DNA of 9,233 bases from Microbacteriaceae bacterium. GTDB taxonomy: Bacteria > Actinomycetota > Actinomycetes > Actinomycetales > Microbacteriaceae. The notes beneath the pieces are model-generated. The model ran no database searches. It saw only the letters and a program-made list of their open reading frames with translations, and was not told the DNA's origin. The translations under genes and the position numbers were made by a program. The stretch's first letter is position 1, and the number at the start of each line of letters is the position of its first letter. Shown here one piece after another: positions 1-6,702 of the stretch. The stretch is from contig CANGJO010000033.1 of the NCBI GenBank assembly GCA_947454285.1, positions 1 through 9,233 on the forward strand. The letters run 5' to 3'.

Positions 1-1083
1 GCCGGTAACGCGTTCGGTTCTACCCGGCAAATAGGCTTCGATGCCGTTCTCAATCGCCTTGGCAATTTTTTGAACATCAAAACCAGCTTCAACCAACATG
101 ACGATAGCCAACCCGGCGTTGGCCGCCAGGTGTGCGCCCAGCAGTGGAACACGCGAACGAATATTTACACCGTTTGGTCCAGCAAGAACGAATGAAGTGT
201 ATTTAGGGGTCTCGGCGGTAACCGCAACGTGCCAGTCGGCATCAACGCCAAGCTCGCTGGTGATTGTGACGACCGGGATTTCGCTGGCTCTGACAAAATC
301 TTTTCCGTATTTGGTGTCTAGGCAAACCACACCGCGACTGGCGCGTTTCTTGGTGAACAGCGGAAGCTTTGCCTCAAGATATTCCTGCATGTCCTTGTAG
401 TCATCAAGGTGATCGTGACTCAAGTTTGTGAAGCCAACAACATCAAAATGCAGACCATCTACTCGCAGCTGACTAAGCGCCTGCGCCGAAACCTCAACTG
501 CAACTGAAGTAACGCCCTTCTCGCGCATGCGCGCAATCAGTGCCTGCATCTCTGGAGATTCTGGTGTGGTCAGACGACTAACGATTACTTCGCCGGCAAT
601 GTGGCGTTCTGCGGTTGAAGTTAACCCGGTTACCTCGCCAAGCTGACGAAGAATACCCTCGAGTAGGTAACTGGTTGAGGTTTTTCCATTAGTGCCAGTG
701 GTTGCAAAAAGTTTTGGCATGTTGCCCGGCAGGTTGGCGTAAACGTATGCAGCCAATTCACCAAGGTGCGCACGCGGGTTCTCGAGCGTCAAAACAGGCA
801 CGTTTACATCACCAAGAATTTCGGTTCCAGCGGCATCGGTGACAATTGCAACTGCGCCTTGCTCTAGAGCTTTTCCAACAAAATTTGCACCGTGGGTTTT
901 TTTACCAGGCATGGCAACAAACAGATCACCCGGACGAAGATCCCCCGTGTTCATGCTGATGCCAGTAAGTTTCACCTGGTCAACTGCACCTACGGCAGGC
1001 AAATTGAAATGACTAGCAAATTCGGAAAGGCGAACCGGCTCGACCACATCTGGTCTAAGAATCGGAGGTATTTGTTCTTTCAT
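1..1083 (-). CDS. murE: MurE, UDP-MurNAc-tripeptide synthetase (partial, C-terminus beyond window)
   Basis: Cytoplasmic Mur ligase that adds the third stem-peptide residue to UDP-MurNAc-L-Ala-D-Glu using ATP. The 361 codons seen cover the N-terminal UDP-binding domain and the central ATPase domain. Visible motifs are the P-loop TTGTNGKTS (about 128-136), the substrate-loop TTP (172-174), VEVSAQAL (196-203), FTNLSHDHLDDY (218-229), a probable carbamylated lysine in EYLEAKLPLF (K239) and GAHLAANAGLAI (316-327). The last residues, PGRTERV, open the C-terminal domain. Family length is near 500, so roughly 140 residues are missing, including the region that decides which amino acid is added. The ATG at 1083 follows the ftsI stop by 4 bp, with a weak GGTGA ribosome site inside ftsI, so the two are probably translationally coupled. 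The family's common SSHAL motif reads SAQAL here. MurE identity is firm; substrate (diaminopimelate, lysine or another residue) is open. Confidence 0.95.
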   Translation of the reverse strand, partial: MKEQIPPILRPDVVEPVRLSEFASHFNLPAVGAVDQVKLTGISMNTGDLRPGDLFVAMPGKKTHGANFVGKALEQGAVAIVTDAAGTEILGDVNVPVLTLENPRAHLGELAAYVYANLPGNMPKLFATTGTNGKTSTSYLLEGILRQLGEVTGLTSTAERHIAGEVIVSRLTTPESPEMQALIARMREKGVTSVAVEVSAQALSQLRVDGLHFDVVGFTNLSHDHLDDYKDMQEYLEAKLPLFTKKRASRGVVCLDTKYGKDFVRASEIPVVTITSELGVDADWHVAVTAETPKYTSFVLAGPNGVNIRSRVPLLGAHLAANAGLAIVMLVEAGFDVQKIAKAIENGIEAYLPGRTERVTG

Positions 1084-1087
1084 TTCA

Positions 1088-2860
1088 TCACCAATTCAAC
1101 GGTAGGTCAGAAGTCTTGGTTGTTGATGGTGGAACACGATAGGCACGCAAAACTTGTTGCATAATGCGCTTGAAAGGCTTGGCCACACCAAGTGAGGAAC
1201 CTACGGTACGAGACTTGAACGCGGTCACGGCAACCACGTACTGCGGGTCATCGATTGGCGCGATGCCAAAGTATGAAATTGCATAAGGGCCGGCATACTT
1301 ACCGGTGTTTTCATCGCGAATCTGGGCGGTACCGGTCTTGGCGCCAATTCGGTAGCCAGGAATTGCACCATAGCGACCAATAGGCCCGGCCTCAACTACT
1401 CGCTCGAGCATTGAAAGTGTCTGCGCGGAGGTTCCCTTAGAAATTACCTGCACGCCAGGCTTGACTGGTGCCTTCTGGAAATCGTTGATGTTGGCTTCGC
1501 AGCCGTCAACCAAAATTGGATTTAGTCGCACTCCACCATTGCCAATGGTTTGGTACATCATCGCGGACTGAATAGGAGTCACCGATACACCCTGACCAAA
1601 CATTGAAACATAGCGTTTAACGCCATCGTTAGCCCAGGTCTCCTTAGAGTTCAAAAGACCCGAACCTTCTCCTGGAAAATTAAGTGCGGTGCGTTTCCCA
1701 AGTCCAAACTTTTCCAGGTAGTCATATCGGGTTTTCCAGTCAACCACCTTGCCCACATTTAGGATTCCGGTGTTTGAAGATTCAGCAAGCACACCGGTCA
1801 TGGTGAGCTTTTCTAGACCGTGCGCGTGGCTATCAGTTACGCGGTATCCATTCGAGTTTGGAATCAAGAAGGCCGAAGGTGCGTAAACCTTGAGCGTTGG
1901 AGATCCCATGCCGGTGTCAACGACAGTGGCGGCAGTGATGGTTTTCAAAGTCGAGCCAGGTTCAAATGCAGCCTGGAATATACGAGCGCGACGGTCATCG
2001 GCAGAAAGCTTGCCCGGTTCATTTGGATCAACCGATGGCGCCTCGGCGGCGGCCAGCATTCGACCTGTCTTGACCTCAATGATGGTTGCGGTTCCCCAGT
2101 CTGCACGCAAGAACGAAACCGTTGAGGCCATTACCTGCTGTGCAAAGTACTGCAGATCCGAATCAATAGTGAGGCGTACGTTTTTTCCTGCAACCGCTTG
2201 GCGGGTGGTCACAACACTTGATGGAATCTTGATACCGTCTTTACCCTTTTCAAAAGACTCTTCGCCATCAACACCGGCAAGACACTTGTTGTACTCCTGC
2301 TCGATGCCCTCCATCAGGCCCGATTGAGTAATGAAACCAAGAATGTTTCCGGCAACAGCACCGTTTGGGTATACGCGTTCTGCAATTGGGTCGTAGTAAA
2401 GCCAAGGGATGTTGAGCGCAACCAGCTTGCGATACTGCGCCGCGTTCACGCGCTTTTTGATTTGCGAGTACTCCCCGGTGCCGATAATTTTTTGCATCAC
2501 TTCTTGCGGAGTGATTTCAAGAATGGCGGCGATCTCTGCAGCTACCTGCTCAACCGGAATTGAAACCGTCTGGCCAGATACTTTTCTTGCTACCGGACCA
2601 ACTTTGCTTGGCGCCGCGTTGATGTCGTAGCGCAAGATGGTCTTAGCCAACACCTTGCCGTTCACATCCAAAATCTCACCGCGAACTGCTGGCACGACGC
2701 GCGTAACCGCACGTTTCTCGTAAGACTTTGCGTTGATTGCGTCTGCTTCAATTATTTGAAGATCGATAAGGCGGATGGCAAAAACACCAACCAGCACCAA
2801 AATGAAGCCAACAATTTTTTTCAGGCGCTTAGATGGGTCACCAGGCGTCAGATATGTCAT
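1088..2860 (-). CDS. ftsI: FtsI/PbpB, septal class B penicillin-binding protein (peptidoglycan transpeptidase)
   Basis: Septal transpeptidase that cross-links peptidoglycan with FtsW during division; anchored in the membrane with its catalytic domain outside. The 590 residues show a short basic cytoplasmic N-terminus, one membrane helix (about 15-37), and the class B pedestal starting with RGEILDVNG (60-68). The transpeptidase domain carries the active-site serine in STLK (303-306), SSN (361-363) and KTGTAQ (508-513). All three catalytic motifs are intact. The protein ends soon after the transpeptidase domain, so there are no C-terminal PASTA repeats. The ATG at 2860 places the membrane helix where expected and follows the ftsL-like stop by 16 bp, with an AGG-containing ribosome site. 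Its stop lies 4 bp before murE. Position between ftsL and murE is the standard actinobacterial order. Two cysteines occur (193 and 454), in different domains. Confidence 0.96.
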   Translation of the reverse strand: MTYLTPGDPSKRLKKIVGFILVLVGVFAIRLIDLQIIEADAINAKSYEKRAVTRVVPAVRGEILDVNGKVLAKTILRYDINAAPSKVGPVARKVSGQTVSIPVEQVAAEIAAILEITPQEVMQKIIGTGEYSQIKKRVNAAQYRKLVALNIPWLYYDPIAERVYPNGAVAGNILGFITQSGLMEGIEQEYNKCLAGVDGEESFEKGKDGIKIPSSVVTTRQAVAGKNVRLTIDSDLQYFAQQVMASTVSFLRADWGTATIIEVKTGRMLAAAEAPSVDPNEPGKLSADDRRARIFQAAFEPGSTLKTITAATVVDTGMGSPTLKVYAPSAFLIPNSNGYRVTDSHAHGLEKLTMTGVLAESSNTGILNVGKVVDWKTRYDYLEKFGLGKRTALNFPGEGSGLLNSKETWANDGVKRYVSMFGQGVSVTPIQSAMMYQTIGNGGVRLNPILVDGCEANINDFQKAPVKPGVQVISKGTSAQTLSMLERVVEAGPIGRYGAIPGYRIGAKTGTAQIRDENTGKYAGPYAISYFGIAPIDDPQYVVAVTAFKSRTVGSSLGVAKPFKRIMQQVLRAYRVPPSTTKTSDLPLNW

Positions 2861-2876
2861 CTGCCGACCTGCCTAT

Positions 2877-3446
2877 CTAGTGAGTTGGTGAAGCGGGAAT
2901 CACGCCACCATTAGAAATTACTGGAGCGGTTGCTGCTTTCTGGGTAGCGACATTGGCTGGTGCGGCCTGCACCTCAGCCACTGGCACATTCAAATCCTTT
3001 GAAGTTGCAGTCATAACAGAGTTTGCAATCAGGTTGCGGGCTACACGGCCATCGGTGTCCAAAGCTGCAGTTGGCTTGCCGTAAACCTTTTGCTTACCAA
3101 TGCTCAAGAAAACTGGGTTGGAGTTTGCGATCATGCCCAACTTTTGTGCTGAGTTTGAAAGGTTCTGCTGTGAAGAAAGTGAATCAACTTCATCGGCAAT
3201 TATCTGAGATGTGGTGTTCAACTCACGGGCCTGCTGCTGAAGGCTAGCTAGCTCGTAGACGGCGGTTGAAGTAAGAATGTGAAGAACCAGGTTGGCAATT
3301 GCAATGCCCAGCGCACCGATAGTCAACATGGTGACGATCTTGTTTCGTGGGCTTACTGCACGAGAGCTAGCCAGTGATACCGAACGCAGTTGCGCGCGGG
3401 CTGGTGCCATCTGGCGACTTGGGGCGGTTAGACGAATGGCGCTCAT
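2877..3446 (-). CDS. ftsL: FtsL-like division membrane protein
   Basis: Probable FtsL, a bitopic protein that links FtsQ/FtsB to FtsW-FtsI at the septum. The 189 residues have a basic cytoplasmic N-terminus (1-36, rich in Arg and Ser), one membrane helix (about 37-58), and a predicted extracellular coiled coil (about 63-104, rich in Gln, Leu, Ser) ending in a QKLGMIANSNPVFLSI stretch typical of the FtsL/septum-initiator type. After about residue 150 comes a low-complexity Ala/Val/Pro/Thr tail. FtsL sequences diverge strongly, so the name rests on topology plus position between rsmH and ftsI. The ATG at 3446 overlaps the rsmH stop in an ATGA junction and has a good GGAGAG ribosome site inside rsmH, pointing to coupled translation. 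The tail makes it longer than the roughly 120 residues common for FtsL outside actinobacteria; some actinobacterial versions are also extended. Confidence 0.82.
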   Translation of the reverse strand: MSAIRLTAPSRQMAPARAQLRSVSLASSRAVSPRNKIVTMLTIGALGIAIANLVLHILTSTAVYELASLQQQARELNTTSQIIADEVDSLSSQQNLSNSAQKLGMIANSNPVFLSIGKQKVYGKPTAALDTDGRVARNLIANSVMTATSKDLNVPVAEVQAAPANVATQKAATAPVISNGGVIPASPTH

Positions 3447-4405
3447 GCTGCTCTCCGGATCTTTTCTGCTGCGCGCAGGCGAACCGATGCAGCACGTGGG
3501 TTTCTTGCAATTTCTTCAGCGGTGGCGGCTTCTGCGCCCTTCACCAACAGGCGAAGCACTGGTGCGTGCTCCGGAAGTTCAATTGGCAACTCAATCGGTG
3601 CCGATGAGTTAGCCGCGGCAACAAGTGCCTGCTTTGTGATGCGGTCTTCAAGTGAGTGGTATGACATCACGACGATGCGTCCGCCAACCGCCAGTGCACT
3701 AATCGCTGCCGGCATGGTGCGGGTTAGCACCTCAAGCTCACCGTTTACTTCAATGCGCAGCGCCTGGAAGACTCGCTTGGCCGGGTGACCGCTGCTCTTG
3801 CCAGGAATGAATGGAATTACCTTGGTAATAAGGCCGGCAAGCTGAGTGCTGGTGGTGAAAGGTGTTGACTTGCGCACCGATACGATTTCGCGCGCAACGC
3901 CCTTTGCATACCGTTCTTCGCCGTATTCCTTGAAGATTCGAGCTAATTCGGCTTCGCTGTAGTTGTTGACCACATCTGCCGCAGTCTTACCAACGGTTGA
4001 GTCCATGCGCATGTCAAGCGGTGCTTCGTATGAATAAGCAAAACCGCGTTCGCGTTCATCAAGCTGCATCGAAGAAACACCAAGGTCAAGCAAGATTCCG
4101 TGTGCCGATTCGATATCTAGTTCTTCAAGAACTTCTTGAATCTCGTCGTAAACCGCGTGAACCAAATTCACACGTTCACCGAAGCGGGCTAGTCGCTCTC
4201 CGGCAAGTTTCAGCGCGGTTGGGTCGCGATCAATTCCAACGAGAGTCAGGTTAGGAAAGCGATCAAGGAATGCCTCACTGTGGCCACCAAGACCCAGGGT
4301 GCAGTCAACGAAAACAGGGGCATCGATTTCAAAAGCAGGAGCAAGCAGTTCGATTGCGCGTTCAAGAAGAACTGGATCGTGAAGTTCGGAGATTTGCTTA
4401 GACAT
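3443..4405 (-). CDS. rsmH: RsmH (MraW), 16S rRNA N4-methyltransferase at C1402
   Basis: SAM-dependent methyltransferase that N4-methylates C1402 (E. coli numbering) in the decoding centre of 16S rRNA. The 320 residues match the family's usual length. Visible family motifs are HDPVLL (9-14), the SAM-binding DCTLGLGGHSEAFL (34-47), GIDRD (57-61), DLGVSSMQLD (107-116), EAPLDMRMD (127-135), HPAKRVFQALRIEVNGEL (207-224), SYHSLEDRITK (248-258) and a C-terminal NPRAASVRLRAAEK. The HDPVLL motif close to the N-terminus supports the ATG at 4405, although no convincing Shine-Dalgarno sequence lies just upstream (GGACC is the best match). It is second in the dcw operon, 98 bp after mraZ, and overlaps the next gene by 4 bp. 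Nothing looks broken. Confidence 0.97.
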   Translation of the reverse strand: MSKQISELHDPVLLERAIELLAPAFEIDAPVFVDCTLGLGGHSEAFLDRFPNLTLVGIDRDPTALKLAGERLARFGERVNLVHAVYDEIQEVLEELDIESAHGILLDLGVSSMQLDERERGFAYSYEAPLDMRMDSTVGKTAADVVNNYSEAELARIFKEYGEERYAKGVAREIVSVRKSTPFTTSTQLAGLITKVIPFIPGKSSGHPAKRVFQALRIEVNGELEVLTRTMPAAISALAVGGRIVVMSYHSLEDRITKQALVAAANSSAPIELPIELPEHAPVLRLLVKGAEAATAEEIARNPRAASVRLRAAEKIRRAA

Positions 4406-4428
4406 AAGAGGTCCGTTGACTTCTTAGT

Positions 4429-4442
4429 CCCTAGAACTAGGG
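4429..4442 (-). other. Short perfect inverted repeat in the mraZ-rsmH gap
   Basis: CCCTAG and CTAGGG flank two bases (AA on the plus strand), a perfect 6-bp stem in the 98-bp gap between mraZ and rsmH, 24 bp before the rsmH start. There is no T-tract, so it is not a canonical terminator. It could be an RNA processing or attenuation element, or chance. This gap is the only sizeable break inside the otherwise near-overlapping operon. Confidence 0.3.
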
Positions 4443-4503
4443 CCCCATCCATTTACTACCTGGCTTGGTTTCAGGTGAAATAGCTGGAGTCTTAGCCTCA
4501 GGG

Positions 4504-4935
4504 CTAGAAGAGTCCTGGAATCACCTCCGCCGCTACATTCGCAAAGGCTGTTTCCTGCTTAGCCAAGTACTCGTTCCATGACTTGGCATTCCAGATTTCG
4601 GCACGAGCACCAACACCAATAACGACTAGGTCTTTATCAAGACCTGCGTATTGACGAAGAGCGGCCGGAATAGTTACTCGGCCTTGCTTGTCAGGAAGTT
4701 CATCTGAAGCGCCAGATAGAAAAACGCGAAGGTAGTTGCGGGCCTCAATGCTGGTCACCGGTGCCTGACGAATCTTGTCGTGCACTGCAGCGAACTCAGC
4801 TGAGCTGAATACGTAAAGACAGTTTTCCTGTCCCCTGGTAATCACCAAACCACCTTGGAGTTCTTCGCGGAACTTTGCCGGAAGGATAACGCGACCCTTG
4901 TCATCAAGCTTTGGTGCGTGAGTGCCAAGCAACAT
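4504..4935 (-). CDS. mraZ: MraZ, transcriptional regulator of the dcw cluster
   Basis: DNA-binding protein of the AbrB/SpoVT fold that in other bacteria forms a ring-shaped oligomer and represses its own dcw operon. The 143 residues are full length and contain the two pseudo-repeats of the family, each with a D-x-x-G-R signature: DDKGRVILPAKFREEL (11-26) and DKQGRVTIPAALRQYAGL (82-99). The ATG at 4935 has a very strong ribosome site, AAGGGGGG at 4943-4950, seven bases upstream. It is the first gene of the cluster, and three tandem GTGG boxes sit 35 bp upstream of the start, so autoregulation is likely. The C-terminus ends in PGLF, without an added domain. Confidence 0.97.
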   Translation of the reverse strand: MLLGTHAPKLDDKGRVILPAKFREELQGGLVITRGQENCLYVFSSAEFAAVHDKIRQAPVTSIEARNYLRVFLSGASDELPDKQGRVTIPAALRQYAGLDKDLVVIGVGARAEIWNAKSWNEYLAKQETAFANVAAEVIPGLF

Positions 4936-4970
4936 GTGCGTTCCCCCCTTCTCGACATCGATCTTGCGCT

Positions 4971-5000
4971 TTACTCCACATTACACCACTTTCCCCCACT
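4971..5000 (-). promoter_or_regulatory. MraZ operator: three tandem 10-bp GTGG boxes
   Basis: Read on the minus strand, three adjacent 10-mers follow each other without a gap: AGTGGGGGAA (5000-4991), AGTGGTGTAA (4990-4981) and TGTGGAGTAA (4980-4971). Each keeps a GTGG core at the same place and ends in AA. The 10-bp period puts all cores on one face of the helix. MraZ proteins are known to bind direct repeats with a TGGG or GTGG core and this spacing ahead of mraZ, so this is very probably the binding site for autoregulation of the dcw operon. The next 10-mer downstream (4970-4961) lacks the core, so there are exactly three boxes. Confidence 0.85.
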
Positions 5001-5008
5001 AATGGTGA

Positions 5009-5050
5009 AAAATAGGCATATTTTTTGGTTCGGCGTGTCTTAATTGTCAA
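5009..5050 (-). promoter_or_regulatory. Candidate promoter region of mraZ/dcw
   Basis: On the minus strand a perfect TTGACA hexamer lies at 5050-5045, just upstream of the MraZ boxes. No ideal -10 follows at 17 bp. TATTTT (5014-5009) fits the loose actinobacterial TANNNT pattern, but its spacing to TTGACA is 30 bp, so it would have to work without that -35. A stretch around TATGCC (5020-5015) is another option. With the TATTTT choice the transcript would begin at or in the first MraZ box, which suits repression. A promoter must be near here; which hexamers are used is uncertain. Confidence 0.35.
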
Positions 5051-5070
5051 TAAATTACTGGGATATAGCA

Positions 5071-5080
5071 AGTGGAGGAA
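5071..5080 (+). promoter_or_regulatory. Lone MraZ-box-like 10-mer in inverted orientation
   Basis: AGTGGAGGAA on the plus strand differs by one base from the first MraZ box (AGTGGGGGAA) of the operator 71 bp away, but points the opposite way. MraZ normally needs several in-phase boxes, so a single copy may be weak or accidental. It lies between the operator and the DUF3040 terminator. Confidence 0.25.
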
Positions 5081-5107
5081 AATCCCACGATTTGGGCCAA
5101 AAAGCAA

Positions 5108-5134
5108 AAAACCCACCATTTTCTGGTGGGTTTT
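5108..5134 (-). terminator. Intrinsic terminator of the DUF3040 gene
   Basis: An 11-bp perfect stem (5108-5118 pairing with 5124-5134) has a CCCACCA/TGGTGGG core and a 5-base loop. Read on the minus strand it runs into a T-rich tail (six Ts, then GC, then more Ts), so it should end transcripts of the DUF3040 gene 26 bp after its stop codon and insulate the mraZ promoter. The plus-strand side has only four Ts, so termination in that direction would be weaker. Confidence 0.85.
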
Positions 5135-5160
5135 AGTGCTTGAGCGGGGTCTAGGTGGGG

Positions 5161-5517
5161 CTAATGGCCCTGACGCTTATTCCAGCGGTCTTCGAAGTAA
5201 CTTGAGCGCTGAGGTTTTTCAGCCTGCGGCCTAGTTTTGGCCGAGCCAGCCGGAGTATCGGTGTGGTTTGAAGAGGTAGCCAGGATCAAACCAGCCAGCA
5301 TGACTAGGAAGCCAGCGACCCCAAAAAGCGCGAATTGAAGAATTACGGCAACGACCAAAAGTGAAAGTCCAATGATGGCAAGGGCCGCACCGGCGATGAT
5401 TCGCTTTGGTGAACGGGCACCAGGCTTGCCCAACTTGTGAGCAAGGCTTGAGTCTGAGGCGTAGAGTCCGCGCTCTAGCTCGTCGAGAAGTTGCTGTTCT
5501 CGTTCGGAGAGTCCCAT
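5161..5517 (-). CDS. DUF3040 family small membrane protein
   Basis: Small actinobacterial membrane protein of unknown function. The 118 residues begin with the family hallmark GLSEREQQLLDELERGLYASD (2-22), a short amphipathic cytoplasmic segment, followed by a basic linker (30-39), two membrane helices in a tight hairpin (about 40-60 and 63-80), and a polar, charged C-terminus with YFEDRWNKRQ (107-116). The N-terminal motif and length fit DUF3040. The ATG at 5517 has a clear AAAGGGG ribosome site (5524-5530) and a good upstream promoter, and a strong terminator follows, so it seems to be a single-gene transcript. DUF3040 genes are often found next to mraZ in actinobacteria, which suggests but does not prove a link with the envelope or division. 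Confidence 0.85.
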   Translation of the reverse strand: MGLSEREQQLLDELERGLYASDSSLAHKLGKPGARSPKRIIAGAALAIIGLSLLVVAVILQFALFGVAGFLVMLAGLILATSSNHTDTPAGSAKTRPQAEKPQRSSYFEDRWNKRQGH

Positions 5518-5543
5518 TTTGTACCCCTTTGCCGATTTGCGTT

Positions 5544-5572
5544 GCTATACAGAGTCTAAACTCAACTGCCAA
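5544..5572 (-). promoter_or_regulatory. Sigma70-type promoter of the DUF3040 gene
   Basis: On the minus strand TTGGCA (5572-5567) and TATAGC (5549-5544) are separated by exactly 17 bp, a good match to a housekeeping promoter. A start about 7 bp after the -10 would give a leader of roughly 20 bases that contains the AAAGGGG ribosome site. Confidence 0.55.
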
Positions 5573-5574
5573 GT

Positions 5575-5587
5575 TAGGCTATTCCCG
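5575..5587 (+). promoter_or_regulatory. Candidate -10 element for a leaderless synthase transcript
   Basis: TAGGCT (5575-5580) matches the actinobacterial TANNNT -10 and ends six bases before the GTG start at 5587, the spacing expected if transcription begins on the start codon itself. No purine-rich Shine-Dalgarno sequence precedes that GTG, which supports a leaderless message. No clear -35 is visible 16-18 bp upstream. An alternative -10, TAAACT (5557-5562), would give a short leader, still without a ribosome site. Confidence 0.4.
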
Positions 5588-6702
5588 TGAGCGAAACTAA
5601 AGTGCTACTTGGCCTGATTCAGGATCACCTGGATGAGTTTTGCATCGCTCGAAAAAGTGATTTTGAGCAGATCTCCCCTGACCTAATTCCGGTCGTCGAT
5701 TACACCCGCGACCTTCTGCAGGGTGGCAAGCGATTCCGTGCCCTGTTCTGCTACTGGTCTTGGGTTGGTGCACTGGCCGGATCCGACGTTCGGCAAAACG
5801 AGGCGCAACGTGAGGCCTCTGCCGAAGCGATCGTTGGAATCACCGCGGCGCTAGAGATGTTCCACGCAGCTGCCCTAGTCCACGACGATTTGTTGGACCA
5901 ATCCGATACCCGCCGAGGCGCGCCATCGGTTCACAAAAGATTTGAAAGTTTGCACTCGGCATCCGGCTGGGCAGGTAGCCCTGAGCGATTTGGTGTAGCT
6001 GGATCTGTTCTAGTTGGCGATCTGATGCTTGGCTGGAGCAGCGAAATTTTTGGCAACGCCCTGCTTCAGGCACCTGAAGCTCAAGTTGAAACAGCTTGCC
6101 GCAATGAATTCAGCAAAATGCGCGTTGAAGTCATGGCTGGCCAGTACCTTGACGTACTGGAAGAAAACGCTGCCAACACTCGCCCGGTTGATGAGGCAGT
6201 TGGCCGAGCCAATCGCGTGATTCTTTACAAGACCGCTAAGTACAGCATCGAGGCGCCAATGCTGATTGGTGCGGCATTCGCGGGCGCATCGCCAAGCTTG
6301 CTTCGCGGACTTTCGGCATTTGGTATTCCGCTGGGAATGGCATTTCAACTTCGCGATGACATTCTTGGTGTGTTTGGTGATCCAGCAATCACCGGCAAGC
6401 CAGCTGGCGATGACCTTCGCGAAGGAAAGCGCACTGTTTTGGTGGCATTGACCCGCGAATCACTCACATCATCGGTTGGCGCGATCTTCGATGAGATGCT
6501 TTCAAGCCGAGCGCTGACCGGCGAACAAATCGCGTTCTTGCAGCAGACCATTGTTGGTTCCGGAGCTTTGGCTAAGACCGAGCGCATGATTGAAGAACTT
6601 GCCGACGAGAGTTTGAATTCGCTTGAGTCTTTGGAAATTGACGAACGCGCAAAGCACGAACTTCGCGAATTGGCGCTGAAGGTAATTAACCGCCAGGCCT
6701 AA
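5587..6702 (+). CDS. Trans-isoprenyl (polyprenyl) diphosphate synthase
   Basis: Cytoplasmic all-trans prenyltransferase that condenses isopentenyl diphosphate onto an allylic diphosphate, feeding menaquinone side chains, carotenoids or other prenyl lipids. The 371 residues have the family landmarks in order: GGKRFRA (46-52), the first aspartate-rich motif DDLLD (100-104) followed by RRG (109-111), GDLML (144-148), KTAKYS (215-220), the second aspartate region FQLRDDILGVFGD (253-265) and GDDLREGKRT (274-283). The residues just before DDLLD are small (HAAALVH), a pattern linked to longer products such as geranylgeranyl diphosphate, but product length cannot be read reliably. It resembles the IdsA group. 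The GTG start lacks a Shine-Dalgarno sequence; no better start is seen before the conserved domain. It is divergent from the DUF3040 gene and convergent with the Rv2175c-like gene. Confidence 0.93.
   Translation: MSETKVLLGLIQDHLDEFCIARKSDFEQISPDLIPVVDYTRDLLQGGKRFRALFCYWSWVGALAGSDVRQNEAQREASAEAIVGITAALEMFHAAALVHDDLLDQSDTRRGAPSVHKRFESLHSASGWAGSPERFGVAGSVLVGDLMLGWSSEIFGNALLQAPEAQVETACRNEFSKMRVEVMAGQYLDVLEENAANTRPVDEAVGRANRVILYKTAKYSIEAPMLIGAAFAGASPSLLRGLSAFGIPLGMAFQLRDDILGVFGDPAITGKPAGDDLREGKRTVLVALTRESLTSSVGAIFDEMLSSRALTGEQIAFLQQTIVGSGALAKTERMIEELADESLNSLESLEIDERAKHELRELALKVINRQA

Noticed and set aside
892..1164. Plus-strand open frame spanning the murE-ftsI junction
   Set aside because: Antisense to two confidently identified genes and without motifs or a ribosome site.
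1640..2285. Possible disulfide between the two FtsI cysteines (193 and 454)
   Set aside because: They lie in separate domains (pedestal and transpeptidase) and I see no reason to expect them to be close in space.
1820..2327. Overlapping plus-strand open frames opposite ftsI
   Set aside because: They lie antisense inside a gene with all catalytic motifs intact, show no recognizable domain, and are of the composition expected from the reverse of coding sequence.
3292..3612. Plus-strand open frames across the ftsL-rsmH overlap
   Set aside because: Shadows of the minus-strand genes; low-information Arg/Leu/Ser-rich translations with no family features.
5124..5160. Further GTGG cores at 5126 and 5156 as extra MraZ boxes
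   Set aside because: One is part of the terminator stem and the other is isolated; neither keeps the 10-bp phase or the flanking bases of the operator.
5231..5572. Minus-strand open frame overlapping the DUF3040 gene in another frame
   Set aside because: The DUF3040 frame has the family N-terminal motif, two membrane helices, a ribosome site and a terminator; the other frame has none of these.
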